Notes under the pieces: generated by a model
What the model was told of the DNA's origin: nothing
The model's database searches: none
The model's input: the letters and a program-made list of their open reading frames with translations, nothing else
Assembly: GCF_048077055.1 (NCBI RefSeq)
Contig: NZ_CP182236.1
Span: 5,022,001 to 5,086,000 of the forward strand
DNA length: 64,000 bases
From: Egbenema bharatensis
Lineage (GTDB): Bacteria > Cyanobacteriota > Cyanobacteriia > Elainellales > Elainellaceae
Reading direction: 5' to 3'
Part shown: positions 1 to 9,340 of the stretch, in pieces
Layout of the letters: every line of letters starts with the position of its first letter
How positions within the stretch are numbered: the stretch's first letter is position 1
Program-made: the position numbers and the translations under genes

Positions 1-777
1 TTGAATGATCAACTAAAAACAGCCAAACGGCTTCGTCCCTCGAATGGCGGAAGTAACGTTTATTCAGGAAAAGTGGGCGGTAAAGAGTCGAGTCAGTTTT
101 ACCAACTGCGAATTAATCGGGCAAGTAATGTCAACCTTGATCTAGCCAGGGTCAAGGCAAACACAAACCTTTCCTTGCTAAATGACAAGGGTAAGGTGTT
201 AAACCGTTCAGTGCAAAATCGCCGATCGAATGCGGGAGTGAGTCAAGTTCTGCAAAAAGGAACTTACTACATTCGGGTGGGACGACAGCAGGGCAACACC
301 CGCTATCAACTCAGACTCAGCGTTGCCAATATGCCGACCTCCTCTGGATTACCCCGTCAGGCAAATCTCAACTCCGTGACCAATCGCGTTCTTGCCCTGA
401 CCAATTTTCATCGACAGCAGGCCGGGCTTGCCCCTCTAAGAAACAACGCGATTCTTACAGCCGTTGCCCAGTCCCATACGGAAAATATGGTCGTCAGGGA
501 CTTCTATTCCCATCAAGCTCCCGATGGTTCTAGAAGTGCCGATCGCATTCGTCGAGCTGGCTATAACTATTCCCTCGCCGCTGAGAATATTGCAGCCGGG
601 TACGATTCAGCCGATGCAGTTGTGCAGGGTTGGATGAACAGTCCCGGCCATCGCGCCAATATTATGAACCCCAACCTGCAAGAGATTGGGGTGGGTTTCT
701 ACTTCATTGCCAACGATCCGGGAACCGTGAACTACCGCTATTACTGGACGCAAAACTTTGGTACACCGGGTCGGTAG
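1..777 (+). CDS. CAP/SCP-domain (cysteine-rich secretory protein-like) protein, 5' end possibly cut by the window
   Basis: The C-terminal half (about residues 125-255) is a bacterial CAP domain: FHRQQAGLAPL near its start, the SHTENM helix, HQAPDG, AENIAAGY, WMNSPGHRANIMNP and the terminal YWTQNFG strand are all visible. These carry the usual His/Glu cavity residues. Residues 15-105 form a beta-rich segment ending in TYYIRVGRQQGNTRYQLRLS, which resembles a bacterial pre-peptidase C-terminal (PPC) domain. No signal peptide is seen, and the first codon is TTG at base 1, so the true start is probably upstream of the window. CAP proteins are usually exported; their biochemical role in cyanobacteria is unsettled. 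The gene is convergent with the coiled-coil gene that follows. Confidence 0.85.
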   Translation: MNDQLKTAKRLRPSNGGSNVYSGKVGGKESSQFYQLRINRASNVNLDLARVKANTNLSLLNDKGKVLNRSVQNRRSNAGVSQVLQKGTYYIRVGRQQGNTRYQLRLSVANMPTSSGLPRQANLNSVTNRVLALTNFHRQQAGLAPLRNNAILTAVAQSHTENMVVRDFYSHQAPDGSRSADRIRRAGYNYSLAAENIAAGYDSADAVVQGWMNSPGHRANIMNPNLQEIGVGFYFIANDPGTVNYRYYWTQNFGTPGR

Positions 778-836
778 GGAGGGGCGCGCAGCAGTGGGCC
801 TGACTCAAAGATTGGGATACTTTTTAGTGCAAATCC

Positions 837-2990
837 CTACGTGGGCAACGGCCCCGGTTCCTGCTGGAGAAACGACGGTAAATCGACTGCTGCCAACGAT
901 CGCCGCTTCTTCGCAGGACGAAGGGGATAGACGACTGGAGAGGGCCAGCTTGGATTGGAGCCGATCGGAGGAGTTGGAGCCGATTGCGGTTGAGGGGCGG
1001 ATTGGGATGCAGCAGCGTGGGATGCAGCAATATCCGGTTCAACTGGCTGACGCGGTTGGGCAGTATGACCCGATCGCCCTGGAGCCGTTTTTGGAGTAAA
1101 TGCACTAACGGAGCGGGATACCTGAGGGGACGGAGATAGAGGAGTGGGGAGGTGATCCGGGGAGGGTTTGCCTGAATCTGCCTCTGAATTGGTTGATTCG
1201 ATTGGTGCAGTTTCCGCCTGAGCTGCCTCAAAGTTAATCGACTCGAAGGCAGACACATCTCCTGAAAGGCTGGCCTTGACAATATCTTCCGTAGAAACAT
1301 CAATCAAGCGAGCCAGATCCTGCCACAGGGCATCCTCCGCTTCCGCCATGACTGAATTGAGCAGTTCCTCATCACTGGAATGGGAAACCGGGGAAGGCTC
1401 GGCAGGGAATTCATCCAGGGACTCAGAGTTCAACCCCTTTGCGATCGCATCAACCTGATCGCCCCTCGATTCAGTTGTTCCTGAGTCTGGTAGTCCCAAC
1501 TCAGACATTAAGGATTGGGACTGGGTGAACACCTCAGCCTCCGATGGGCGATCGGACAACATCGCCTGAGCCAGCATATCCGCCAGGGGTTGAACGGCTG
1601 CATCCAGCTTTTGTCTCAGTTGTTCATCGGGAATTTCCGTCGAGGCAGGCTGACTGGCAAGAGACTGGCCGGCAGGAGACTGGCCGGCAGGAGACTGATT
1701 CGCCGGACGAACCGCAGCGCCATCGATCGCCGCAGGATGAGCCGTCGATCGGGGAATGGGATTGCCAAATCCAGGCAGCTTAACGACAGAAGGACGAGGT
1801 TTCGCAGGGGGAGGGGCAGTGGCTTCAGGGCTGGGTTGGGGGCTGGATTGCGGTAAAGTTTCCAGGAATGCTTTGAATTCTTCCACCTGATTCACTTCAT
1901 CGCCTGCGCTCACCTCATCACTTCCCTCATGACTGCCCTGATCCAGATCGCTCGCTGAGAGCTTCATCCAGGGTAGATGGGCCGAGGATTCCTCCTCAGG
2001 AACCGCCCAGGGTTGAATGCGTTGGGCTTTGGGCAGGAAAAAGTTTTCGCTGGCGTTAACGGCTGCCACGGCTGCGGATACCGATTCAAACGGTGGTGAG
2101 GACACCTCCAGGCTTTTCTCCAGGGCGGCCTTGAATTGCAGGGTGTAGCGTTGTTGCCGATGCAGTCGCGCCTGTAAATCTCGACAGCTATTTTCGTACT
2201 GGGTCAATACCTGAGACTGTTCGTTGTAGCGACGCTGCACCAGAGCTGCTTCCCGTTCCAGATGCGCCACTCGCTCCTGGCTAGCTTCCAATTCTCCGGT
2301 GAGGGTTTCCACCAAAATCTGCTGACGTTGGCTGGTTTGATGCACAAATTCAAGCTGCTTGTACAAATCCATGATCTGTTCTTGCGCCGCCGAGAGTTCC
2401 TGAACCGCCACCACTCCATCGGGACTAAATTGGGTAAAGGCGGGATGGTCTTGCGATCGCTGCACTTCGTTTTTCAGAGCATTCTGGCTCCGTTCTAAGG
2501 CTTCCTCCAACTGGGAGACGCGATCGAGCAAGATTGTATTGCACTGGTTCAACTCTTGAATCAGGCTAATTAAATCACTGAGATTGGTGGAGTCCGAAGT
2601 GGCAACCCAATCCTCTGCGCCAGGGTTCAGGGTGACGCTATCCGAAGAACTGACCGGGGAAGAGGGAACCGCCGCAACAGGGTTCGTACTCTCCGGGACG
2701 GGCAGGCGATCGGACGATGCTCCAGAAGCCCCGGATACCGAATCCAGCGCATGATTCCGAAGCATATCATCCAGGAAAACATCATCCAGAAGAACATCAT
2801 CTGGGGGAACACTACCCTCATCACCAGGGCGGCCAACCGGCTCTGCTGCCGCTGCTGCCAAATCCTCCTGCCGCTCAAATTCATTCATGGCATGGATAAA
2901 GGGATTGGCATGAGACTCCGGCTGGGCAGGGAGGTTGTTTTCCTCGGAATTGGGTTGCTGGCGATTGGACGGGGCGTTTGCTTCACTCAT
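837..2990 (-). CDS. Large hypothetical protein with central coiled coil and acidic/proline-rich flanks
   Basis: About 717 residues. I do not recognise a catalytic domain. Residues 1-125 are acidic and low complexity; residues about 130-310 are a long coiled coil with heptads (LDRVSQLEEALERSQ, LEASQERVAHLEREAALVQ). A segment DLQARLHRQQRYTLQFKAAL closes the coil, followed by a long Pro/Ala/Ser/Glu-rich region and a short basic C-terminus KKRRSLAAVDLPSFLQ. The ATG at 2990 (MSEANAPSN) is preferred to an in-frame upstream start, whose extra 35 residues are Cys/Arg-rich and look untranslated. A scaffold or cell-structure role is possible but is only an inference from the architecture. The gene stands alone, with long noncoding DNA upstream. 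Confidence 0.7.
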   Translation of the reverse strand: MSEANAPSNRQQPNSEENNLPAQPESHANPFIHAMNEFERQEDLAAAAAEPVGRPGDEGSVPPDDVLLDDVFLDDMLRNHALDSVSGASGASSDRLPVPESTNPVAAVPSSPVSSSDSVTLNPGAEDWVATSDSTNLSDLISLIQELNQCNTILLDRVSQLEEALERSQNALKNEVQRSQDHPAFTQFSPDGVVAVQELSAAQEQIMDLYKQLEFVHQTSQRQQILVETLTGELEASQERVAHLEREAALVQRRYNEQSQVLTQYENSCRDLQARLHRQQRYTLQFKAALEKSLEVSSPPFESVSAAVAAVNASENFFLPKAQRIQPWAVPEEESSAHLPWMKLSASDLDQGSHEGSDEVSAGDEVNQVEEFKAFLETLPQSSPQPSPEATAPPPAKPRPSVVKLPGFGNPIPRSTAHPAAIDGAAVRPANQSPAGQSPAGQSLASQPASTEIPDEQLRQKLDAAVQPLADMLAQAMLSDRPSEAEVFTQSQSLMSELGLPDSGTTESRGDQVDAIAKGLNSESLDEFPAEPSPVSHSSDEELLNSVMAEAEDALWQDLARLIDVSTEDIVKASLSGDVSAFESINFEAAQAETAPIESTNSEADSGKPSPDHLPTPLSPSPQVSRSVSAFTPKTAPGRSGHTAQPRQPVEPDIAASHAAASQSAPQPQSAPTPPIGSNPSWPSPVVYPLRPAKKRRSLAAVDLPSFLQQEPGPLPT

Positions 2991-3655
2991 AGCTCTAACT
3001 CGAAGGCGGTCGTGGATAGATAAGCGATTTCCGGTCAAAGGATTGAACTTGCTTGAATCGCACCTCTTACAATCACAGATTGAAACACAGATCAAATCAC
3101 AGATAAATCCTGTGGAGGGTGCTGCAAGGGGGTGGCTAACGGATACATGATGGCACTAAGCAGTCTGACACTAAGCAGTCTTAATTTAGTCCCAGTTGGG
3201 TTCGCACATTAAACCCGAATTGGGCGAGTTCACGTCTGGCGAGACTTTTGGCAAGATGACATCTGGCGCGTACAGACTGGTAGAGTCATTCTGGCAGAGT
3301 CATTCTGGCAAGGTCGGCTTGCCCCCTGGTTAGAGCGATCGAGTTCAACTTTTGTGAGTCCGCTTTTTGACCCTGACGCTCGATCGCCATCCAACATTTT
3401 GTGGACGGTAGATGTTTCTCATCGAACTCTCATCAACACTTAACTTACTAGCACAGAAAATCAGTTTAGAGACAATTTTTAAGATAGTTAACTATTCAAT
3501 GAATTCTGGCTCTGAGTCGGGATTTTGTAGCCGTTGTAACGCTTCCCATGATCAAGATTTTGTAGCCATGATGACGTTTCTTGATGAACAGCAACAACCG
3601 CTTGAGTAGTAAGCTTGATCGCCCAAATGGACGGTTGCCTGAGTCGCTCTACCCC
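2991..3655. other. Intergenic region, no gene seen
   Basis: About 665 bp between the divergently facing starts/ends of neighbours. It holds short imperfect direct repeats (CACTAAGCAGTCT twice near 3155-3180; GAGTCATTCTGGCA twice near 3288-3315; GATTTTGTAGCC twice near 3520-3565). The short open frames here have no recognisable protein features, so I call it noncoding. Confidence 0.55.
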
Positions 3656-4711
3656 TTAGCCACTGGCTCCAGAATTAACCAAAGCCTTCTCCAAAACCTC
3701 CCGATGAATCAAGGCGCGATCGACTATAGCAGAAATCTGATGAGACGAGAGAGAACTTCCGTTCGCATAGAGTTCCATCCAATCTCGACAAATCACAGCC
3801 GGGTCTGAGGGCATCTGATCGATCGCCCATCCTCTGAAGTCCAACTCTTGCATCAGTTGACGCACCTTGGGGTCATAGTTCATCGCAAAACAGCGACATT
3901 CTGCTGCTGCCGCCATAATTAATCCATGAAATCGCATCGCAATCACCATTTCTACACCGCGAAATACGCCCCTCAACTGCCGGGGCTGGGTTAAGGTCAG
4001 GATTTGGCTCACATCTGGTAGTGCCGCATGAAGGGTTTGGGCAATGGCGAGATCTTGAATGGGCTGGAATGGGATCAACAATACGAAGGTTTGTGTCGCT
4101 TTTTGAAAATCGATCAAGGCTTTTGTAAAGATATGTAGCCGTTCTGAGGTCAAGTACGGATGAGGCCGCAGCGCGATCGCAATTCGAGGGGCAGGGAGAT
4201 CCCACAGTCCAGGAACGGGTTCAGGTTCCAATGCCCATACCGGGTCGGGAGCCAGGATGAAGGGAATTCCCCACTCCGCCACCAGGGAGGCGGATCCCCC
4301 ATCGCGGACGCTCACGGCTGTACAGTGCTGCAAACTGGTTCGGGTGATCCAACGGGTTAAAGACCGATTGAGGGGCCCAATTCCCTGAGCCCAGGCGATC
4401 GTCCGTAATCCCATTTGCTGGGCCAACCGCATTACACCACCATAGTAGAGCGGACTCATGGGGCTGGTGACATCCTGCATCAAACTCCCACCCCCCCAGA
4501 TGAATGCCTCAGACTGACGCAGGGCTTGTAATACCGCTGAAGCTGAAAATCGATCGCAGGCGGGCACGCCATAGCGCAACTGCGTTTCCTCCGGATTGCC
4601 CGACAGCACCAACGGCTTCACCTGAGCTGGCAGCATCTGAAGCAACGTCGCCAATAATGCCTCATCCCCACCATTTCCCTTCCCGTAATATCCGCACAAT
4701 ACAGCCCGCAT
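3656..4711 (-). CDS. csaB: Polysaccharide pyruvyl transferase CsaB
   Basis: 351 residues, the normal length for CsaB. The N-terminus MRAVLCGYYGKGNGGDEALL is the family's glycine-rich opening; FIWGGGSLMQD, WAQGIGPLNR, SVRD and the C-terminal MRFHGLIMAAAAECRCFAMN are all conserved pyruvyl-transferase blocks. The enzyme transfers pyruvate from PEP to sugars of cell-wall polymers, which in other bacteria creates the ligand for SLH domains. An SLH-domain protein is encoded at 40430-41404 of this window, which fits functionally though the genes are not linked. Divergent from the DUF2499 gene, sharing a 212-bp spacer. Confidence 0.92.
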   Translation of the reverse strand: MRAVLCGYYGKGNGGDEALLATLLQMLPAQVKPLVLSGNPEETQLRYGVPACDRFSASAVLQALRQSEAFIWGGGSLMQDVTSPMSPLYYGGVMRLAQQMGLRTIAWAQGIGPLNRSLTRWITRTSLQHCTAVSVRDGGSASLVAEWGIPFILAPDPVWALEPEPVPGLWDLPAPRIAIALRPHPYLTSERLHIFTKALIDFQKATQTFVLLIPFQPIQDLAIAQTLHAALPDVSQILTLTQPRQLRGVFRGVEMVIAMRFHGLIMAAAAECRCFAMNYDPKVRQLMQELDFRGWAIDQMPSDPAVICRDWMELYANGSSLSSHQISAIVDRALIHREVLEKALVNSGASG

Positions 4712-4923
4712 TCTTCCCTCTGATAATCTATTGATTGATGGATTGGATTGTTTGACTCATCAACGTATAGCAGTCCAAAGCCCCCTTAGGGCAGATTTGG
4801 CTCGCTCAATCTCTCCGGTTTAGATCGCCCGTACCGAGATTGTCCTAAACTTTAACTTTCCATCTGTTGTCCTACCCGTTGTCATACCATTAGAACCGGC
4901 GTATATTACCGCTGCCCATTCCC

Positions 4924-5304
4924 ATGCACGCATTGTCAATTCCTACCTGGATTATCCATGTCTCTAGCGTTATTGAGTGGATTGCTGCCATCTGGCTGAT
5001 CTGGATCTATAGCGAAATCAGTCAAAATCGAGCCTGGCGGATGCTTTCCCTGGCAATGCTGCCGGCCCTGGTCAGTGCCATGTGCGCCTGTACCTGGCAT
5101 TTCTTCGATAATCCCGCTAGCCTGGAATGGCTTGTGACTCTACAAGCTGCGATGACGTTAGTGGGAAATTTCGCTCTCTGCGCGGCGGGTTGGTGGATCT
5201 GGCGATCGGTGAAAGGGCTTCCCAAAGGAGCAACTGAAGGAGCAACCGAAGGAGCAACCGACTTCCTGAATGAAAAATCGATCGAGGCTTCAGACCAGGT
5301 TTAA
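4924..5304 (+). CDS. DUF2499 (Ycf49-like) membrane protein
   Basis: 126 residues with three hydrophobic segments (about 8-28, 38-56, 68-92). The N-terminal LSIPTWIIHVSSVIEWIAA and CTWHFFDN are typical of the DUF2499 family, conserved in cyanobacteria and plastids. The C-terminal tail contains a three-fold repeat of a KGATEGATEGATD type, a local low-complexity extension. It sits 50 bp upstream of a DUF3593 gene on the same strand, a pairing common in cyanobacteria. Function unknown; a thylakoid-linked role is inferred from the phylogenetic distribution of the family. Confidence 0.85.
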   Translation: MHALSIPTWIIHVSSVIEWIAAIWLIWIYSEISQNRAWRMLSLAMLPALVSAMCACTWHFFDNPASLEWLVTLQAAMTLVGNFALCAAGWWIWRSVKGLPKGATEGATEGATDFLNEKSIEASDQV

Positions 5305-5354
5305 CGGGATCGTCCCATTCATGCAAATGATGCAAATTGATCAAGTTCCTCCCC

Positions 5355-5645
5355 ATGTCTAAAGAAACCCTTTTCGCCCTCTCCCTGTTTCCCTACCTTG
5401 GCTTCCTCTGGTTCCTGACCCGCAGCCAGCAAACTCCGCGCCTGGCCCTGATTGGGTTTTACATGACCCTGGTATTTGTGGCAATTACAATTCCGGTGGG
5501 CATTTATGCTCAGGTTGCCTATGGAGAAGCCCTGGCAAATGTTGACTTTTTGCATGGTGGAGCCGAGTTTTTCTTGACCCTGGCCAATATTTTGGTGGTG
5601 TTGGGATTTCGGCAGGCAATTTTAGAGCGGCGATCGGCTGATTGA
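5355..5645 (+). CDS. DUF3593 small membrane protein
   Basis: 96 residues with three predicted membrane segments: ALSLFPYLGFLWFLT, the stretch around FYMTLVFVAITIPVGIYAQ, and FFLTLANILVVLGF. Start ATG at 5355 (MSKETLF) is chosen because it matches the usual start of this family; an upstream in-frame ATG at 5337 would add six residues. Cotranscribed with the preceding DUF2499 gene. Both families have plant homologues; no biochemical function is known to me. Confidence 0.82.
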   Translation: MSKETLFALSLFPYLGFLWFLTRSQQTPRLALIGFYMTLVFVAITIPVGIYAQVAYGEALANVDFLHGGAEFFLTLANILVVLGFRQAILERRSAD

Positions 5646-6200
5646 CGTTTTCACCCAGAATCCGCCTTCAAACATTGAATATTTCTGAATATTTCAATTT
5701 AAGATTAAATATATAGGATGAACAGGAGGCAGTGCGTTTGACTTACTGCCAAAGTTTGCCGAATTCTAATTTTTTACAGCTTACAAAACTTAATTTTTTT
5801 AAAGCTAAATTTTTTAGCCCTTTCTCAAATCCGTTATTCTAAAGCTCGGCTTGCTAGATCCAGTGTCCTGCGCTGATCCATTAGACCTTGATGTCCCAGA
5901 AGGGGTTCGAGCAAGGTGTTCGATGTGAGCAACCTGATTTGCTAGACTCCTTCAAAATGAAAAATGTGCAGCACTCGCTTGTATAGATTCACCTGGTTGA
6001 TGAACTGGGTTCATCCCAAAGACTGCGATCGGTGTTTCCCTCTGACTCTGCAAACTCTGCAAACTCTGCAACAAAGCGATCGACTCTTGATAACTTTGCT
6101 GTTGATGTTGGCTCGTTTCGCCCCATCCTCTCTAACTGAGTACTATTCCGTCCAGTTAGGGGGAAAACTCTGATCATTCACCCTCAGTGCGCTACCAGAC
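5646..6200. other. AT-rich intergenic region upstream of the WD40 kinase gene
   Basis: About 555 bp, with a distinctly AT-rich first 200 bp (runs of A and T around 5700-5830). Short repeats CTGCAAACT occur near 6045-6070. No open frame with protein-like composition is seen. It presumably carries the kinase promoter, but I cannot place it. Confidence 0.5.
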
Positions 6201-8258
6201 ATGATTTGCTGCCTCAATCCCCGTTGCCTTAACCCCTTAAACTCTGACGATGCAACTACTTGTCGCGCTTGTGGTAAACCCCTGACCCGGCTGCGGGGGC
6301 GATATCGTACCGTAGAACCGTTAGGGCAGGGTGGATTTGGCAAAACCTATCTGGCCCTGGATGAGGATCGCCTCAATACCCGCTGTGTCATCAAACAGTT
6401 TTCTCCCCAACTTCAGGGGACAAAATCTCTGGAGAAGGCAATTCGGCTGTTTAACCAGGAGGCAATTCGGCTGGATGAATTAGGAGAGCATCCCCAGATT
6501 CCTACCCTGTTGGCCTACTTTGAGCAAGAGGGCTTTCTTTATCTGGTGCAGCAGTTCATTGAGGGACAAAGTTTACTTCAAGAAATGCGGCAGCAGGGGG
6601 CGTTTAATGAGCGGCAAATTCGAGATGTGCTGTCGGATGTTCTGCCTGTATTGCGCTTTATCCATAAGCATCAGGTCATCCACCGAGACATTACTCCAAA
6701 CAACATTCTGCGTCGCCCAGATGGCCGCCTGGTGTTAATTGACTTTGGTGTGGCCAAACAGCTCAACGATGATCCTTCAGGTGATGCTGGAACCCGTGTC
6801 GGAACCGAGGGCTATGCCCCCATGGAGCAATTTCGGGGTGGAAAGGCCTTTCCTGCCAGCGATCTCTATAGCCTGGGGGCAACCTGCCTGCATTTGATGA
6901 CGCAGTCCCGCCCTGATAATCTGTACGACCCGCTCAACGGTCGTTGGATCTGGCGAGAGTATTTGCTGGAACAAAAGGGGGTTGCGGTGAGTGATCAACT
7001 GGCACACATTCTGGATCAGATGCTGAAGGATTTGGTGGGTGAGCGCTATCACTCGGCGGACGAGGTCATGCGGGATTTAAATGCAGACTCTTTTTTGCCT
7101 GCACCTCAGTCGGTTGTGGTTTCCTCCCCCAAAGTAATGCCCTCCTCACCCTCAAATCCACCCTCTCGACCCCCTGCTCCTCCCAGAGCAGCGACCTCTA
7201 ACCCCCCTGCTCCCCCTTCTCGTCCGCCAACGTCTCAACCGCCAACGTCTCAACCACCAACTTCCAAGCCGCCGACCTCTAAACCTCCGACTTCCCCATC
7301 TCCTGCGCCTCGTCCTTCTCTCTCTGCTCCACCTGTTGCCACGCCTTCGGCACGTACTGCCAATCGATCGCTCCGCTGTATTCACACGCTGATGGGCCAT
7401 TCCTCCTGGGTGACATCAGTGGCTCTTAGCCCGACCGCTCCCCTGGCCGCCAGCAGCAGTCTGGACGACACCATCAAGCTCTGGAACTTAAATACGGGGG
7501 AAGAGTGGATGACCCTGACTGGACATACCAGAGGAGTTAACACGATCGCCATTAGCCCAGATGGTAAGTTGCTGATTAGTGGCAGTGATGATTACAGCGT
7601 TAAGGTATGGAGTTTGCAAAGTGGGGCGTTGTTGGGAACGCTTTTAGGGCATACGCGAGATGTCAATGCCGTTGCTGTGAGTCCGGATGGCAAACTGTTT
7701 GCTAGTGGAGGCGAAGATCGGATGATTCGGTTGTGGAGTGCTTCAACAGGGGCGTTAGTTAAAACCCTGTCGGGGGTTGCTGGAATGATTAAGGCCCTCG
7801 CAATCAGTCGGGATGGCAGAATCTTGGCCAGTGGTGGGCTGGATAACAAAACAAAGCTCTGGGATTTGCACACGGGCGAGCAGTTCCAGACGCTAATTGG
7901 TCATGTTAATTCAGTCAACGCAGTTACCTTTAACCCCGATGGTCAATTTGTGGTGACAGCCAGCAAAGACAAAACGGTGCGAGTCTGGAATGCGCGATCG
8001 GGGGAGCTGTTGCGAACCTTAGCAGAGCACATCCGTGATGTCAGTGCTGTGGCGATCACTCCTAACGGCAAAACTATCATTAGCGGCAGTAGCGACACCA
8101 CCATCAAGCTCTGGGATTTGTCTGGCGGTAGAGTCAGCTATACCTGGACAGATCATTCTGATACGGTGAATGCGATCGTCACCAGTGCCGATGGTAAGTA
8201 CATGGTCAGCGGTAGTTCGGATAAGACTGTGAGAGTGTGGCAGTTGCCGCCAGCCTGA
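6201..8258 (+). CDS. Ser/Thr protein kinase with N-terminal zinc ribbon and C-terminal seven-bladed WD40 propeller
   Basis: 685 residues. Residues 1-27 carry a four-Cys ribbon (CCLNPRC...CRACG) typical of cyanobacterial kinases. The kinase domain covers about 33-290: GQGGFGKTY (P-loop), CVIKQF (ATP-binding Lys), HRDITPNNIL (catalytic loop), IDFGVAKQL (DFG), GTEGYAPMEQ (activation/P+1). A Pro/Ser-rich linker (about 305-385, PTSQPPTSK-type repeats) leads to seven WD40 repeats (DDTIKLW, DYSVKVW, DRMIRLW, DNKTKLW, DKTVRVW, DTTIKLW, DKTVRVW). The catalytic loop has Thr where most Ser/Thr kinases have Lys (HRDxK), so activity may be altered. Likely a cytosolic signalling kinase using the propeller to bind partners. 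Confidence 0.93.
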   Translation: MICCLNPRCLNPLNSDDATTCRACGKPLTRLRGRYRTVEPLGQGGFGKTYLALDEDRLNTRCVIKQFSPQLQGTKSLEKAIRLFNQEAIRLDELGEHPQIPTLLAYFEQEGFLYLVQQFIEGQSLLQEMRQQGAFNERQIRDVLSDVLPVLRFIHKHQVIHRDITPNNILRRPDGRLVLIDFGVAKQLNDDPSGDAGTRVGTEGYAPMEQFRGGKAFPASDLYSLGATCLHLMTQSRPDNLYDPLNGRWIWREYLLEQKGVAVSDQLAHILDQMLKDLVGERYHSADEVMRDLNADSFLPAPQSVVVSSPKVMPSSPSNPPSRPPAPPRAATSNPPAPPSRPPTSQPPTSQPPTSKPPTSKPPTSPSPAPRPSLSAPPVATPSARTANRSLRCIHTLMGHSSWVTSVALSPTAPLAASSSLDDTIKLWNLNTGEEWMTLTGHTRGVNTIAISPDGKLLISGSDDYSVKVWSLQSGALLGTLLGHTRDVNAVAVSPDGKLFASGGEDRMIRLWSASTGALVKTLSGVAGMIKALAISRDGRILASGGLDNKTKLWDLHTGEQFQTLIGHVNSVNAVTFNPDGQFVVTASKDKTVRVWNARSGELLRTLAEHIRDVSAVAITPNGKTIISGSSDTTIKLWDLSGGRVSYTWTDHSDTVNAIVTSADGKYMVSGSSDKTVRVWQLPPA

Positions 8259-8277
8259 CCTCAACCTTGAACCGATT

Positions 8278-9087
8278 TCATACCTTAATGAATAGGTCAT
8301 AGAGCGAGAGCAGGATTTCGACCACAATCAGGATGACCACATACCACTCCACTCGAAGGGCGGTGTTGTGTTGGAGCAAATCCAGTACAGTCTCGGCGGT
8401 TCTTGAAATTAAGTCTAGCTTGCGCTCCAGGGCCAGATGGCGTTCCCGAATTTCATATTCATTCTCCAGGCGCAGGTAAAGCCGTTCTAACTCTGGCGCA
8501 TCCCATAGCAATTCAGGCTTATCGATGATTTCGACTCGTCCCACAATTTTGTGCTGGATGGACAGGGTTCGCCCCAGTTGCCGGAGGAGTTCCTTGCCCC
8601 ATCGCTCATTTTTGGTCGATCGTTGCAGGGTATCCGCAAACGGTTCAATCTGCTCAAATACCTTACCAGTGCCAATTTCGTAGTGCGCTAAAACAACGCT
8701 TTTGGCCAGTACATCGCCTACAATTTGCAGCCGTTCAACACTGAACGCTTGTAGCCAAATGGTGCCATTCTCAACCCGTCCACCGCTTGTTTCATCGTGC
8801 TTTAAGATTACCTCTTCCGTTTCAGGTGCGGAAAATGGATCAATGACAAAGGGTTTGAGATGGGTCAGGAATGAGGCTTCCTCTACTGGACTCAGCCCGA
8901 AAATAACCACCGCTCCGTAGCGAAATAGCACCGCATACCCTTGTTCTCCGGCTCCAACGACCAGGGGTTGGGTAGCAAAGTAATCGGTTGTTTCCAGGGC
9001 TTTCAGATCCAGACGTTCTCCCAGAAAAAGGGCGCGACCGTTAACCGTTTCTTTGGCTGTAAGGTCAGGTTTTGAAATGGTTTGCAT
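8278..9087 (-). CDS. RMD1 / DUF155 family protein
   Basis: About 269 residues. Typical blocks of the family shared with eukaryotic Rmd1/RMND1 are present: GYAVLFRYGAVVIFGLS near the N-terminus, ALERKLDLISRTAETVLDLL, and a C-terminal membrane anchor (WYVVILIVVEILLSLYDLFI). The ATG at 9087 (MQTISKPDL) is chosen because the longer frame would overlap the neighbouring zinc-finger gene, and because its extra 63 residues are unlike a protein start. It follows that gene by 31 bp, suggesting one transcript. The function in bacteria is unknown. Confidence 0.85.
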   Translation of the reverse strand: MQTISKPDLTAKETVNGRALFLGERLDLKALETTDYFATQPLVVGAGEQGYAVLFRYGAVVIFGLSPVEEASFLTHLKPFVIDPFSAPETEEVILKHDETSGGRVENGTIWLQAFSVERLQIVGDVLAKSVVLAHYEIGTGKVFEQIEPFADTLQRSTKNERWGKELLRQLGRTLSIQHKIVGRVEIIDKPELLWDAPELERLYLRLENEYEIRERHLALERKLDLISRTAETVLDLLQHNTALRVEWYVVILIVVEILLSLYDLFIKV

Positions 9088-9118
9088 AAAATCATCAATT
9101 GGCACAAATCGTAAGAGC

Positions 9119-9340
9119 TTAAGACTCTGATTGGTAATAGTCCTGGGGCTGAACTGAACCGATCGCCTCCTGGTCGCGGTTGATGCAGCCAGGTTTATCG
9201 GTATACTTGCAGACCCTTGCCCAGAGCATGGCCCGGGTTCCGGGTGGGCCAGCAGAAAATAGGACTCGATCGCCACCGATGATCTTAAGAATCTTCACTC
9301 CGCACACCGGGCAGACTTGGGCACCATTTCCAGACATCAT
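9119..9340 (-). CDS. Small cysteine-motif (zinc-finger-like) conserved protein
   Basis: 73 residues. Visible features are VCPVCG near residue 10, then a conserved-looking core GGDRVLFSAGPPGTRAMLWA, then VCKYTDKPGC. This gives a four-Cys CxxC...C...C arrangement that could bind zinc. From memory, similar short proteins are widespread in cyanobacteria and have no known function. It lies immediately upstream of the RMD1 gene on the same strand, so a shared transcript is likely. Confidence 0.65.
   Translation of the reverse strand: MMSGNGAQVCPVCGVKILKIIGGDRVLFSAGPPGTRAMLWARVCKYTDKPGCINRDQEAIGSVQPQDYYQSES

Noticed and set aside
758..1303. Open frames of 113-159 codons on both strands over the 3' part of the coiled-coil gene
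   Set aside because: Arg/Leu/Pro-rich shadow translations with no ribosome-binding site; the 717-residue frame on the minus strand accounts for the region.
3412..3609. 65-codon plus-strand frame in the spacer before csaB
   Set aside because: No ribosome-binding site, covers short direct repeats, no recognisable protein feature.
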